DNA of 64,000 nt, taken from contig CM114275.1 of assembly GCA_050084515.1 (NCBI GenBank), forward strand, positions 15,438,001 through 15,502,000. The letters are read 5' to 3'. Each line of letters opens with the position of its first letter. Position 1 is the stretch's first letter. This stretch comes from Blasia pusilla (lineage: Eukaryota > Marchantiophyta > Marchantiopsida > Blasiales). Position numbers and translations under genes: made by a program. The notes under the pieces were generated by a model. That model had not been told where the DNA came from, ran no database searches, and saw nothing but the letters and a program-made list of their open reading frames with translations. Below are positions 36,850 to 46,538 of the stretch, piece by piece.

Positions 36850-38110
36850 AGTGACATGGAGAGGGCTCTGATTCAGAGTAGGAGCCAAGACTTGGTTGGA
36901 GCAGGACTAGTAGAGATGTCGCATGGAGAGTATGCATCAGCCACTATCATGCTTGCCTAGAAGGATGTGCATGGCAACTGGACGGATAGGCGGATGTGTG
37001 GAGATTATTGACCTATCAATTGGCATACAAAGTCCGATAGGTATGCCATGCCCATCCCTGAGGAAATCTTTGATGGGATTGGGCATGCAAAGGTCTTCAG
37101 TTCGTTAGATCTTTGAGCCTGATACCATCATATGTCTATCAGATTGGAGGACACGTAGAAGACGACATTTTGGGGCATCAATCCTCACGGGAAGAATTTC
37201 TTGTACCAGTGGCGGTTCTTACCATTTAGTTTAAGAACACCCCGGCTGAGTTTTAGAGAATCATGGATAGGATCTTGGTAGGTTTGGATTTTTCTAGGTG
37301 TTATATTGATCACATCGTAGTCTTTAGAGCCACGGTTGAGGAGCATGAGCGATATCTAGAGGAGGTGTTTCGACGATTGCAGTTACATGGGCTAAAGCTA
37401 CATCTAGGCAAGTGCGAGTTCTTCTACGACCAAATTGAGTACCTGGGTCATACGATATATCCAGGGGGCCTTGGTGTGCAGCAGACAAAGGTAGAGGCTA
37501 TTTCACGCATTCCACGTCCTACGGATGTGAGTTCAGTTTGTGCATTCATGGGATTGGCAAACTTCTATCGACGGTACGTCAAGGGTTTCACTTCGATTGC
37601 GAAGCCGCTAACCTTGTTGACCTAGGTAGATCAGGAGAGGCATTGGGGGGATGAGCAAGAGAGAGCATTTCAGCTGCTCAAGGATAGATTGACGTTCGCA
37701 CCCATATTGAGGAGATCGATCAGGGGGCGTCCTTTCTAGTTGCATACCGATTGGAGCATGTTGGGGCTTAGAGCCGTGCTCACCCAACATGACGATGATG
37801 GTAGAGAGTTTGTGGTGGCTTACACTAGTCGCTCAAACAATGTTGTAGAAGCAAAGTATAGCTTACATGAGGGTGAGTGCTTGGCTCCAGTGTGGGCTGT
37901 CGTACATTTTAGGTGTTATCTATTCGTAAACCCTTTTACCATCATTATTGATCATCAGCCATTTAAGTGGTTGATGGAGTCTGACAAGCTTACACGGAAG
38001 CTTACGAGGTAGGCTCTTTTGTTGCAGGAGTATGACTTTCAGGTGGTGGATAGACCTGGGATGCTCAACCAAAATGCAGATGGTTTGAGACGTAATCCAT
38101 GCCCGAGTTA
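36850..38110 (+). pseudogene. E1 reverse transcriptase and RNase H
   Basis: RT phrases include DVHGNWTDRRMCGDY, KVFSSLDL and YQWRFLPF. The catalytic motif is altered to YIDH (near 37,300), where E2 and E3 have YIDD. The open frame 37,263-37,625 continues through YLGHTIYPGG and MGLANFYRRYVKGF. RNase H is more complete here than in E2 or E3, with LHTDWS, the EGECLAPVW glutamate and the IIIDHQPFKWL aspartate. Several stops are present. Confidence 0.85.
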
Positions 38111-38449
38111 GCGAGATGTGACTGGAGCTCCTTGGCATGGTGAGAGTGATGAGAAGTTGGTGTCAGGATGGCATGCGTCAACCTATTTGGGCTTGTTGGC
38201 TATGGAGAGCCAGATTGCTGAGACTTTGATGATGAGGTCTGATGGAGAGTCCTTAGATCGAGAGGCCGGTGAGGAGACTACAGGTGGCCGAGACATTCAC
38301 AACAATGGAGTGGTCTTGGAGTACCTGCGTTCTGGCACCGTCGTGAGCATAGTGGGAACTAGAGAGGGGATCGGATCCTACAACGAGCCACACGGTTCCA
38401 GTGGGAGGGGACACATGTGGTGCGAGTTTGGGAGGATGGTAGAGTGCAT

Positions 38450-39590
38450 GTAGTGCCTCATCCTTTGTAGAGAGCACGTTTGGTGCGTCATGCCCACAAA
38501 GAGTTGGGTCATTTTGGAGTGAAGCGGACGTACATCTTGCTCCAGATTCAGTATTGGTGGCGAAGCATGCAGACTGACGGACGTTCAGCAGTTTGTTGCC
38601 AAGTGCATGGTGTGTGATCGAGTCCGAGCATCGTTCAATGCTCCGACTCCACAATTGCATCCACTTCCGATCATGGGTTTAGGTTATAGATGGAGTCTGG
38701 ATTTTGCAAGACCTTTACTTTTGACGGAGCGCCGTAGTCATTATGTGTACGTTGGTGATGGTCGAGCACTTCTCGAAGTGGATAGAGTTGGTTATATTTC
38801 CTGACAAAGCAAGTGAGGGAGTAGCGTATGCCTTCCTAGATTGAGTGCTGAGTCATTAAGGCCCACCAGCTGAGGTATTGACAGACTAGGATACAAAGTT
38901 TTGCGAGGAGTTTCAGGCCTTATGTGATCAGGCGCTGATAGACCACTACACCACTTTGGGAGATCATCTTGAGGCGGATGGACTAGTGGAGAGGGTTGTA
39001 CAGATGGTGAAGAGAGGATTACGCAAGTATGGCTTGTAGAGGGGCCATCTAGGAGATTGGGATCTCTAGTTGCCGTGGTTGGCGATGGGATACAGATTCA
39101 ACAAGCATGCATCCTTAGGGTCTTTCTCACCGTACTTGCTGCTTTATGGCCACGAGCCAGATTTTCTTGCGATCATTCGTCGAGATGTTGGTGAGGTATT
39201 GAACCTTGGTGACCCTGATGTATTGATGTGAGCATGTTCTCAGAGGGCTGAGTTGTTTTAGAGAGTGATGCTCATGGCGTTTGAGAACTTGGCGATTGCA
39301 CACCATCGGAATACATTGAGGTATGCGACTATTCGGGGAGGTGGTTATCGACCTACTATCCGGAGATTTCATCAGGTTGACTATGTCTACTTGCAACAGA
39401 CGGTACCCACAACATTGGATGTAACTACAAGGCACACCATCTTGAGAGTGCATGAGATTTTGCCATTTGATGTTCTCTTATTGGAGGGACGCAATGGTAT
39501 GGTTTGGAAGGACAATGTGCGTAACTGTACGCCATGTCACCTTCCTAAAATTGACGGTATAGTTGATCCAAGCTTAGCAGTAGTTCTTGC
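38450..39590 (+). pseudogene. E1 integrase
   Basis: Broken-frame matches to the zinc module (HAHKELGHFGVKRTY, KCMVCDRVRAS) and the DDE core (GYRWSLDF; counterparts of LTDQG and ADGLAER with stops) are followed by the C-terminal region NLAIAHHRNTLRYATIRGGG. Stops are numerous. It has the same layout as E2. Confidence 0.8.
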
Positions 39591-39594
39591 ATAC

Positions 39595-39741
39595 TTGCGA
39601 TGTATGTTGTGTGGTTCCGCCCGTGGTGCAGCTACTATGCTAGTCTGTGATGGATGTTCAAGAGGATGGCATATGGAATGTCTGAGGCTACCTCTCACTA
39701 GGGTTCCTTAGGGACTATGGATGTGCCATAGATGTACATAG
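39595..39741 (+). pseudogene. E1 PHD finger at the end of pol
   Basis: RCMLCGS...MLVCDGCSRGWHMECL, then WMCHRCT. All eight zinc ligands (C-C-C-C-H-C-C-C) are present, but a TAG lies just before the last pair (near 39,709). PHD fingers read histone H3 tails. Confidence 0.8.
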
Positions 39742-39908
39742 GGTAGGTAGTTCTAGATTCTGATATGGATGCCAAGAAGACGACTAACGACATGGCCACA
39801 TGAGCACCTGGCCTTTTTGCTCTTGCGTCTGAGAGATATACATCATGGAAGGTAGGGATAGATAGCTATCTGGAGTTAGAGGGACCTAACTACTAGCTAG
39901 GGGGACGA

Positions 39909-40663
39909 TTGGAGATATTTTGGTACTTCTCGTCTTTTTGTTTTGGATGCCATGAGTAAGCATGGGATCGTACGTGTTTATGTGTGTGTTCACTGATAGC
40001 GATGTATGTCGTGTAGCGATGTATATGCGTCTTTTAGGATAGATCGCCAAGGTCTCGTACAACGCCTTCACGATTAGAGGAGAATATGCTCAGGAGGTCA
40101 AGGATGACATACTGAGGCCCTCGGAAACCTAAGAGACTAGGTTTCCCCTTTGTTTCCGCTCATTTGGAGCCATATAGAGAAACTTACTATTTTGGGTAAG
40201 TTTCCATGTTTGTTAGCATTTAATTTCTATTTTGGGAAGTGGCCTTTGACCCACTACAGGAGATCAAGAGCCAAGGAGGTGACCTGCGAGCATAGGTTAC
40301 CGAGGAGAGAGCTTGGGAGAGGGAAGGGATATACCTCCAAGAGAAAGAGCTTGAGAGCTCATTCTCTCTTTGTTGAACCTCTTGGCACGAGGCGGCGGAG
40401 CAATGGTCCCTTGCCTTGTGAGTGTGACCCAAGCCTCTCATTAGGAGAGTGGGTTTGGTTTGACATTGAGAGATACATGTGAGAGGGCACACACTTGAGA
40501 ACTATGGTGTTGAGAGAGATTGGATCATATTTTAATTGGAGTTATTTTGGTACTTCTCGTCTCGTTGTTTTGGATGCCATGAGTTAGCATGGGATCATGT
40601 GTGTTTATTTGTGTGTTCAATGATAACGATGTATGTTGTGTAGCAATGTGTATGCGCACAACA
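39909..40663 (+). repeat. E1 3' terminal repeat, arranged A1-B1-A1
   Basis: A G-rich polypurine tract (CTAGGGGGACGA, about 39,897-39,908) precedes module A1 (39,909-40,029; TTGGAGATATTTTGG...GTATATGCG). Module B1 follows (40,030-40,535; CTTTTAGGATAG...), then a second A1 (40,536-40,663; TTGGAGTTATTTTGG...GCGCACAACA). The two A1 copies are clearly the same sequence. The first A1/B1 junction seems to lack about 17 bp compared with the LTR start at 673 (TGTCACAT). The same order is found in E3. Confidence 0.8.
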
Positions 40664-40744
40664 CGTATGTCTTCCTAGATCAAGTGCTAAGTCATTATGG
40701 TGCATCAACTAAGGTATTGACCGACCAGGGTACGGAGTCAACAA
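40664..40744 (+). pseudogene. Integrase fragment of another gypsy copy (E1b)
   Basis: TYVFLDQVLSHYGAS followed by KVLTDQGTES matches the integrase core of E2 (AYAFLDRVLSHFGAP, then EVLTDQGREF). It abuts the E1 end on the left and the 1-kb-LTR-family fragment on the right. It is probably part of an older copy whose PHD and LTR remains lie at 46,892-47,240. Confidence 0.7.
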
Positions 40745-41071
40745 CGTCTCTCACAAGATGCACACGCTTAAAATTACGTGACATATCCCAACGCCAACCT
40801 CTCGATCCATTGTGTGCCCTTGGTGCGCCCTGTGGCTCCCCAAAGTAGAGTTAAGGTCCCAAGCACCCTTGGAGACCCCTCCACTTATATATACTTTTCA
40901 GATTCTCTGACCTCCCCCTATCTTTGGGGAAGTAGTCTTCGGGCGCTCCTTTTGGCCCTCAACCCTATTGTCCTTCCAACAGTTTTTTTGGGATTTTCTC
41001 ACTCCTCCCTACTTATGCGTTTTTCTCAATCTTTAGTGAGTTGGAATTGGCTTTGTGTAAGATTTCCAATG
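40745..41071. mobile_element. Fragment of the 1-kb LTR family (left part), host of the E2 insertion
   Basis: Follows 3,420-3,745 of the solo LTR word by word with divergence: CTAAAATT, CCCAAAGT, GGTCCCAAGCACCC, TTTTGGCCCTCAACCC, CAATCTTTAGTG, GAATTGGCTTT and TTTCCAATG. It stops exactly at the E2 start. The next part of the same LTR resumes at 46,656. Confidence 0.7.
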
Positions 41072-41439
41072 TGCCATGACCATACGGATTATGTTGTAAA
41101 GTATAGTGTGCTAGTAGATGCCATACCTTATGTAGAGCCATAGTGTCTAGGTAGAGATGCGGTTTCATACATAGGGTTGGGGGTTACTCAGTTGAGGGTG
41201 ACTTTTCCAGTAGGGCCCGCTCTAAGGTTGGAGGATATAGTGTGGAGTGCACTCCAAGAACGGTTACTTCTTTGAGTTGAGCGTGTTGCGTTGGGAGTTA
41301 GCCTTGGTAGTGAGTAGAGCTCTTGGCTATGGTGGTTCCCGTAAGCTTCGACCTGGATTCTCCCATTGTGGAGTGGGTCTGGCTCGATTGTATGTGATTC
41401 TATACGTGTTTTATGAGAGTAGGTCTTTCACGGATTTCA
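41072..41439 (+). repeat. E2 terminal module B (5')
   Basis: 368 bp from TGCCATGACCATACGG to CACGGATTTCA, matching the E3 B modules (49,007-49,374 and 58,274-58,636). No module A follows; the internal sequence starts at once. No TGG-type tRNA primer site is seen after it. Confidence 0.85.
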
Positions 41440-41745
41440 CCTAAAATATCACCTGCATGGAGAGGCTACACCATACTATGCGCTAGAGGTCCATCAACCA
41501 AAAACCTGAGATGCATAAAGCGCCTAACACATCTCCAAAAAGCATCAAATGAGCTACACCAATGTGTATACTGGCATAGTTAAGAACTCAGCAGTTAAGC
41601 GTCTTCCAGGCACAATAGCCCAAAGATGGGTGACCAGTTATGCAACACTCAAATCACAAAAACTGCAAAAATTGCCTCACGCCCAAGCAAGCAAGCTTTC
41701 TTGCTTGCTCCTTGCTCCTTACTCCTTGCTCCTTACTCAATTCAT
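41440..41745 (+). repeat. 5S rRNA-like repeat module in E2
   Basis: The core at 41,584-41,635 resembles the 3' half of plant 5S rRNA: GAACTC, then AGTTAAGCGT (A-box region), then GATGGGTGACC (C-box region), with similar spacing. The whole ~300-bp block recurs at 57,212-57,492. 5S-derived sequences occur in Cassandra TRIM LTRs and in some SINEs, so this may be such an insertion. The 5' half of 5S is barely recognisable, so it is not a functional rRNA gene. Confidence 0.55.
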
Positions 41746-41759
41746 GACATGGGAGAAGT

Positions 41760-42335
41760 TGTCTGTTCAATTGAGACCAGATCATGCGACTCATAGCTCC
41801 CGATTGGGAGTACCTGGAGTGGTCACATTAGCCGAGTCGTATGATGTACTAGTTAGAGGAGCAGTATTATACCCAATGGGTTTTTAGATGGACTACTGGA
41901 CTGAGACATCATCTTATAGACTTGGTTGGCAGTCCGGGGATGGATGTATGAGTCAGGTTCCTATGATTTATTCATGGGGCTCGATCAGGAGGGTCTTCCC
42001 CAACGGTGTTAGCATCTGTGGTTGGTTTTAGTGGAGAAGTCACTTGGCCAGGAGACTTTTTGGAGGGTAATCTTTCTGCTATGGATTCTCCTATGCATGA
42101 GGAGGTAGAGGAGGTCCCTAGTTTTGCAGCAGTGGCATCCTCATCGTTGGATGTGCCACTTTGGATTTCAGGCGGTGCACTATGGCAAGAGGCTAATTGC
42201 CCAGTGCAAGATGCTTGGTGTGAGGCTGTTATACCTCATAAGGAAGAGGAGGCCCCACGGCGGACTCCTACTTCTGGTCCAGTTGGGTTATCCCCTTTGG
42301 ATACTACACCCATTGTATGGCAGTATCCGCCGGAG
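41760..42335 (+). pseudogene. E2 protease tail and linker before the methyltransferase
   Basis: ESYDVLVRGAVLYPMGF (to 41,887) equals the protease C-terminal block of E1. Gag and the protease active site are missing. The open frame from 42,006 provides an acidic linker (HEEVEEVPSF) leading into the methyltransferase. A deletion between 41,745 and this point removed more than 2 kb compared with E3. Confidence 0.65.
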
Positions 42336-43290
42336 GGCATTTGTGTGTTAGATCTCTTTGGTGGGATTAGCAATGGTTTGGCTGCAGTGTTGCAGACCAG
42401 TATTCCTATGCGGAGATACGTGTATGTGGAGCAAGATGAGACGGCCCAGAGAGTCTCATCCCGACATATCGGTTAGTTGATGGGGAGATATCCTGAGTTG
42501 TTGCCGCTATCAGCTATTCGTGGGTACCAACATGCTTTGCCGTCACACATTGCATTGTTGGGGGCGCATGACCTTGAGAGGGTTGGTCCTCTGGGTTTGG
42601 TGATTGCTGGATGGCCATGTCAGGGTCATACACGTGCTGGTCGTGGTGAGGGATTACACGACCCTAGGTCTCGATTATTTTGGGAGATGTTACGGGTGTT
42701 ACAACATCTTCAGGTTCATCAGGCACGTGCTCCAGCTTACATTCTGGAGAATGTTCCATTGTTGGGTGACACTCAGACCCGGATGATGGCGAGTGTTCAT
42801 GAGGTGCGGTCTTGGATTAGACCAGCGGTGTTGTTGATGCAATGAGTTGGCTCAGCGTGCACAGGCACATCGTCCACGCTTGTGGTGGACAAACTTGTTG
42901 CCTATGGAGGTTCTACGTCGAGCATATGATGCAGTGCAGCGGGATCCTCGCCTTACAGTGGATAGTATCTTGGATACTAGGCGACTTTCTCAGGTGGTGA
43001 GGGTTATAGATCGGTCACCCATGGCAGTGGTGAACCGTGTGGGCCAGCCTAGGATGGCACTACCCATATTTGTGAGTTTTCCCTAGTCACATGCCTATAG
43101 GGAAGGTGGTCCCGGGCTTATATGGGATTCTCATGTGCGATAGTTGATAGAGCCTTACGCTGATGAGAGAGAGTGTGCGATAGGATTTGCTACTGGTGTG
43201 ACAGCGGTTGCTTCCATTTCTGAGGCTTCACAACGTCATGTGTTGGGTCAGGCCATGGACCTGAATTGTTTGACCTGGATTTTGAGTCTT
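42336..43290 (+). pseudogene. E2 cytosine-C5 DNA methyltransferase domain, all key motifs kept
   Basis: Motif I GICVLDLFGGISNG (42,336-42,377) would bind S-adenosylmethionine; RYVYVEQDE supplies the next acidic position. Motif IV DLV-like LVIAGWPCQGHT has the catalytic Cys at 42,618-42,620. A GLHDPRSRLFWEMLRVLQ helix and motif VI AYILENVPLLGD (Glu at 42,747) follow. The arginine motif is AHRPRLWWTNL near 42,865. The C-terminal block ADERECAIGFATGVT...SQRHVLGQAMDLN (to about 43,265) resembles the end of DNMT3 enzymes. The order is unpermuted, unlike plant DRM. The defects are TAG stops at 42,474 and near 43,084 and 43,141, and a frameshift near 42,841. It would methylate DNA, possibly the element's own copies. 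Such enzymes in retroelements are known from dinoflagellates and Klebsormidium. Confidence 0.9.
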
Positions 43291-43542
43291 GGGATGGCTG
43301 AGCAACGTCGACTTCGGACTATGTCTATGGGTCTTCCACCCCTTGTGATGAGCTCGATGGCTACCGGGATGGTAGAGACATCGGCTGGGGGCGAGGAGAA
43401 TATTATTTTTCATCCTTGGAGTAAATGGGATGTAATGGTTGGGCATGTGGAGTTGGTTGCTCATACTGGTGGAGGAGTTATTTGCTCAGATGATGGTGTA
43501 GCTAAGGGTGTACCATCTTGTGAGGGGGTTGCCTAGCAGCCA

Positions 43543-44397
43543 ATGGCGTTGTCCTCTCCCTCTAGTGTGCCAGTGGAGGAGATTTGGGAGCCATTACTTG
43601 GGCCCAAGCTTAGGGGAGGTGAGAATCGACGCTTGACACAATTCCTACGTGCTTATAGGAGTTGTTTTGCCTTTAGCATAAAGGAGTTGGGTGCTTTGGT
43701 TGGAACTTGTATACGGATTGATTTGGCTAGTGATTCGCCAATCTTCCGTCGTCCCTACCGATATAGTGATATGGAGAGGGACCTGATTCAGAGTAGGACG
43801 TTGGACCTTTTGGAGGCTGGATTAGTGGAGTTGTCGTATGGAGAGTATGCATCAGCCACTGTCATGCCTGCTAAAAAGGATGTGCATGGCAACTACACGG
43901 ATAGGCGGATGTGTGGAGATTACCGTCCTATCAATCGGCAGACCAAGGCCGATAGATATGCCATGCCTACACCTAAGGAGATCTTTGATGTGGTGGGACA
44001 AGCAAAGATTTTCAGTACTTTGGATCTTTGGGCAGGATACCATCAGTTGCCAATTCGAGAGAGTGACAAGGCCAAGACAACATTTTGGAGTGTCAGCTCT
44101 CATGGCAAGGATTGTTTGTACCAGTGGAAATTCTTACCCTTTGGGTTGAAGAATGCATCTTTCGAGTTTCAGAGAGTGATGGACAGGATCCTAGCAGGGT
44201 TGGATTTTGTTCGGTGTTACATTGATGATATCTTGGTGTTCAGTAACACGATGGAGGAGCATCAGATACATTTGCAGATTTTGTTTGAGCGGTTGAAAGC
44301 TCATGGTCTACGTTTGCATCTAGGAAAGTGTAAGTTCTTCCATGAGGATGTTGAGTACTTGGGTCATGTGATCTATCCAGGTGGTTTGGGAGTTTAG
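43543..44397 (+). CDS. E2 reverse transcriptase (open 284-codon segment)
   Basis: A Ty3/gypsy RT fold: RRPYRYSDMERDLIQ, then MPAKKDVHG, RRMCGDYRPIN, FSTLDLWAGYHQLPI and FLPFGLKNASFEFQRVMD. The catalytic Y-I-D-D is at residues 226-229, followed by LHLGKCKFFHEDVEYLGHVIYPGG. All the usual catalytic residues are present. The segment is closed by a TAG (44,395) where E3 has CAG, and preceded by a TAG at 43,534. It is therefore a piece of the broken polyprotein, not an independent gene. It copies element RNA into DNA. Confidence 0.88.
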   Translation: MALSSPSSVPVEEIWEPLLGPKLRGGENRRLTQFLRAYRSCFAFSIKELGALVGTCIRIDLASDSPIFRRPYRYSDMERDLIQSRTLDLLEAGLVELSYGEYASATVMPAKKDVHGNYTDRRMCGDYRPINRQTKADRYAMPTPKEIFDVVGQAKIFSTLDLWAGYHQLPIRESDKAKTTFWSVSSHGKDCLYQWKFLPFGLKNASFEFQRVMDRILAGLDFVRCYIDDILVFSNTMEEHQIHLQILFERLKAHGLRLHLGKCKFFHEDVEYLGHVIYPGGLGV

Positions 44398-44830
44398 CAA
44401 GCAAAGGTAGAGGCTATTGCACTTATTCCTCGTCCGGTAGATGTGAGTAGAGTTTGGGCATTCATGGGATTAGCGAACTACTATCGGAGGTATGTGAAGG
44501 GATTTTGTGCTATGGCAAAGCCTTTGAACTAATTGCTGAAATCAGATCAGGAGTGGCACTGGGGAGATGATTAGGAGAGAGCTTTGGTGGAGCTCAAGGC
44601 CCAGTTGGTGACGGCACCTATCTTGAGGAGACCTATCAGAGGGCGCCCATTTCAATTACACACTGATTGGAGTAGGTTGGGACTTGGAGCGGTGTTGACA
44701 CAACATGATGATGAACACATGGAGTTTGTGGTGGCCTATGCAAGTCGTTCAAATAATGCAGATGGCATGGCGAGGTTGATGAGGAGATGGTGCGAGGTTG
44801 GCATGCATCCGCCTTTTTATGTTGGTTAGG
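44398..44830 (+). pseudogene. E2 RNase H, truncated by an internal deletion
   Basis: After MGLANYYRRYVKGF come APILRRPIRGRPFQLHTDWS (first catalytic Asp) and EFVVAYASRSNNA. At about 44,760 the sequence jumps to DGMARLMRRWCEVGMH, which in E3 belongs to the linker before integrase. About 300 bp with the remaining RNase H residues are missing. TAA and TAG stops at 44,530 and 44,572 are CAA and CAG in E3. Confidence 0.8.
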
Positions 44831-44951
44831 GGTGGACTCTAGTATGGAGGACCACATGACATCTTACTCTAGTCAGAGGGTAGATGGCTAGACTTCAGAT
44901 CCTAAGGTTGGAGATGGTGGTACGGATCACCGTGATATTCATGATGATGCG

Positions 44952-45674
44952 TTGGTGTTGGAGTTCCTACGGACCAGTAGGGTGCCAGGCATAGTGAGTG
45001 CCAAGGAGCGAGACCATGTTCTTCAACGTGCTAAGAGGTGTAGATTGGAGGGAAAACATATTCTCCATGTGTGGGAAGATGGTAGAGTACGAGTAGTGCC
45101 ACATTTGGCTCAGAGAGAGCGCATTGTGCGACATGCCCATGAGGAGTTGGGACATTTTGGGGTTAAGGGTACGTATAGCTTACTCCTTGGTCAATATTGG
45201 TGGCGTGGCATGCATACTCAGTTGCAGCAGTTGGTGTCACGTTGTATGGTTTGTGAACGAGTGAGGGCATCATTCAATGCCCCTACACCACAGTTACACC
45301 CCTTGCCTATTATGGGGTTGGGTTATCGTTGGAGTGTGGACTTTGCGGGACCGTTATCGTTGATTGTACGACATCATCGATATGTGTTGGTGATGGTTGA
45401 GCACTTCTCCAAGTGGATTGAGTTGGTGGCATTACCTGACAAGGCAAGTGAGGGAACGGCGTATGCGTTTCTTGATAGAGTGCTTAGTCATTTTGGTGCA
45501 CCAGCTGAAGTGCTGACCGACCAGGGTAGAGAGTTTCAGGATGAGTTTCAGGTCTTGTGTGACAAGGCGTTGATTGATCATCGGACCACGTCTCGAGATC
45601 ATCTAGAAGCGGATGGTTTAGCTGAGCGTGTGGTTCAGACGGTGAAGAGGACATTGCGCAAGTATGGCCTATAG
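44952..45674 (+). CDS. E2 integrase, zinc module and complete DDE core
   Basis: A 240-codon open segment. Zinc module: H63-(x4)-H68 (HEELGH) and C98-(x2)-C101 (CMVC). Catalytic core: D130 in WSVDFAGP, D190 in LTDQGREF and E225 in ADGLAER, with the D-to-E spacing of exactly 35 that DDE integrases require. The next part (from 45,720) is separated only by a TAG at about 45,672. Integrase inserts the DNA copy. This places the family firmly in Ty3/gypsy, not among tyrosine-recombinase retroelements. Confidence 0.9.
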   Translation: MVLEFLRTSRVPGIVSAKERDHVLQRAKRCRLEGKHILHVWEDGRVRVVPHLAQRERIVRHAHEELGHFGVKGTYSLLLGQYWWRGMHTQLQQLVSRCMVCERVRASFNAPTPQLHPLPIMGLGYRWSVDFAGPLSLIVRHHRYVLVMVEHFSKWIELVALPDKASEGTAYAFLDRVLSHFGAPAEVLTDQGREFQDEFQVLCDKALIDHRTTSRDHLEADGLAERVVQTVKRTLRKYGL

Positions 45675-45719
45675 AAGGGGCATCTTGGAGAGTGGGATAT
45701 TCAGCTGCCATGGTTAGCC

Positions 45720-46376
45720 ATGGGGTATAGGTTCATTTGCCAAGCGTCCTTGGCTTCCTTCTCACCTTATTTTCTGTTATACGGCCAAGATCCAGACTTG
45801 CCCGCAGTAATTCGTCGGGAGTCTAGTAAGGTGGTGAACCTTGATGACCCAGAGATGTGGATGAGAGTGTGTTCTGAGCGGGCAGAGCTCTTTCGGAGAG
45901 TTATGCCAACAGCCTTTGAGAATCTTGCCATTGCTCAACACAGGGATATGTTGCGGTATGCAACCATTCGGGGTGGAGGTTATCGACCATCGATTCGTAG
46001 GTTCCATGTGGGGGACTATGTCTATTTGCAGCAGATTGCACCGACAACGTTGGATGTGATGGCAGACCGCACTATTTTACGAGTGCGCAAGGTGTTAGCT
46101 TCTGGAGTTTTCATGTTGGAGAGTCGTGATGGAGTTGTTTGGAAGGACCATGTACGTAATTGTGCGCCATGTCATCTTCCAAATGTGGATGGTATTGTTG
46201 ACCCAAGCTTAGCCATGATACGTGCTAGCTTGAGGTGCATGTTGTGTGGGTCTACTGGTAACCTAGCCCGTATGTTGGTGTGTGATCGGTGTTCTAGGGG
46301 TTGGCACATGATGTGTTTGACTCCACGTTTGGATGTTGTTCCTACTGGAAGGTGGGTTTGTCCTCGATGTACTTAG
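45720..46376 (+). CDS. E2 integrase C-terminus ending in a PHD finger
   Basis: A 218-codon segment. Residues 1-165 continue integrase (SPYFLLYGQDPDLPAV, FHVGDYVYLQQ, then a GPY-like module with WKDHVRNCAPCHLP). Residues 173-217 are a full PHD finger: C173-x2-C176, C188-x2-C191, H196-x2-C199 and C214-x2-C217, with the conserved W before the last pair. It ends at a TAG at 46,374. In chromoviruses this position holds a chromodomain that steers integration, so a PHD here may tether integrase to histone H3 tails. The finger is intact in E2 and E3. Confidence 0.9.
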   Translation: MGYRFICQASLASFSPYFLLYGQDPDLPAVIRRESSKVVNLDDPEMWMRVCSERAELFRRVMPTAFENLAIAQHRDMLRYATIRGGGYRPSIRRFHVGDYVYLQQIAPTTLDVMADRTILRVRKVLASGVFMLESRDGVVWKDHVRNCAPCHLPNVDGIVDPSLAMIRASLRCMLCGSTGNLARMLVCDRCSRGWHMMCLTPRLDVVPTGRWVCPRCT

Positions 46377-46538
46377 GAGAGGTAGATGACTTGATCTTTG
46401 CATGATATGGATTACAGATGGGCGACTAACAATGGGGCAACCTAGCACCCAGCCTTCTGATTCGTCCACCCAAGAAGGTGTATAGCCTGTAGTAGATGTA
46501 TAGGGCTACTTGGGAGTTAGAGGGACCTAACCGTCAGT

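Larger units (their letters stand above)
32950..40663 (+). mobile_element. Gypsy element E1 (gag-PR-DNMT-RT-RH-INT-PHD), decayed
   Basis: Domain remnants occur in the order gag (33.0-34.1 kb), protease (34.8-35.1), cytosine methyltransferase (35.4-36.35), RT/RNase H (36.85-38.1), integrase (38.45-39.6) and PHD finger (39.6-39.74). A polypurine tract and an A1-B1-A1 terminal repeat follow. Stops and frameshifts are frequent throughout. It belongs to the same family as E2 and E3 but is clearly diverged, with a different LTR type. The 3' end is CACAACA at 40,663. The 5' end was not found. Confidence 0.85.

Noticed and set aside
41584-41635. Functional 5S rRNA gene
   Set aside because: Only the 3' half is recognisable and conserved positions differ; the block is dispersed with the retroelements.
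42336-43290. The methyltransferase as a bacterial restriction-modification gene or contamination
   Set aside because: It occurs at the same place in three related gypsy elements, in phase with pol in E2, and resembles DNMT3 in its C-terminal block.
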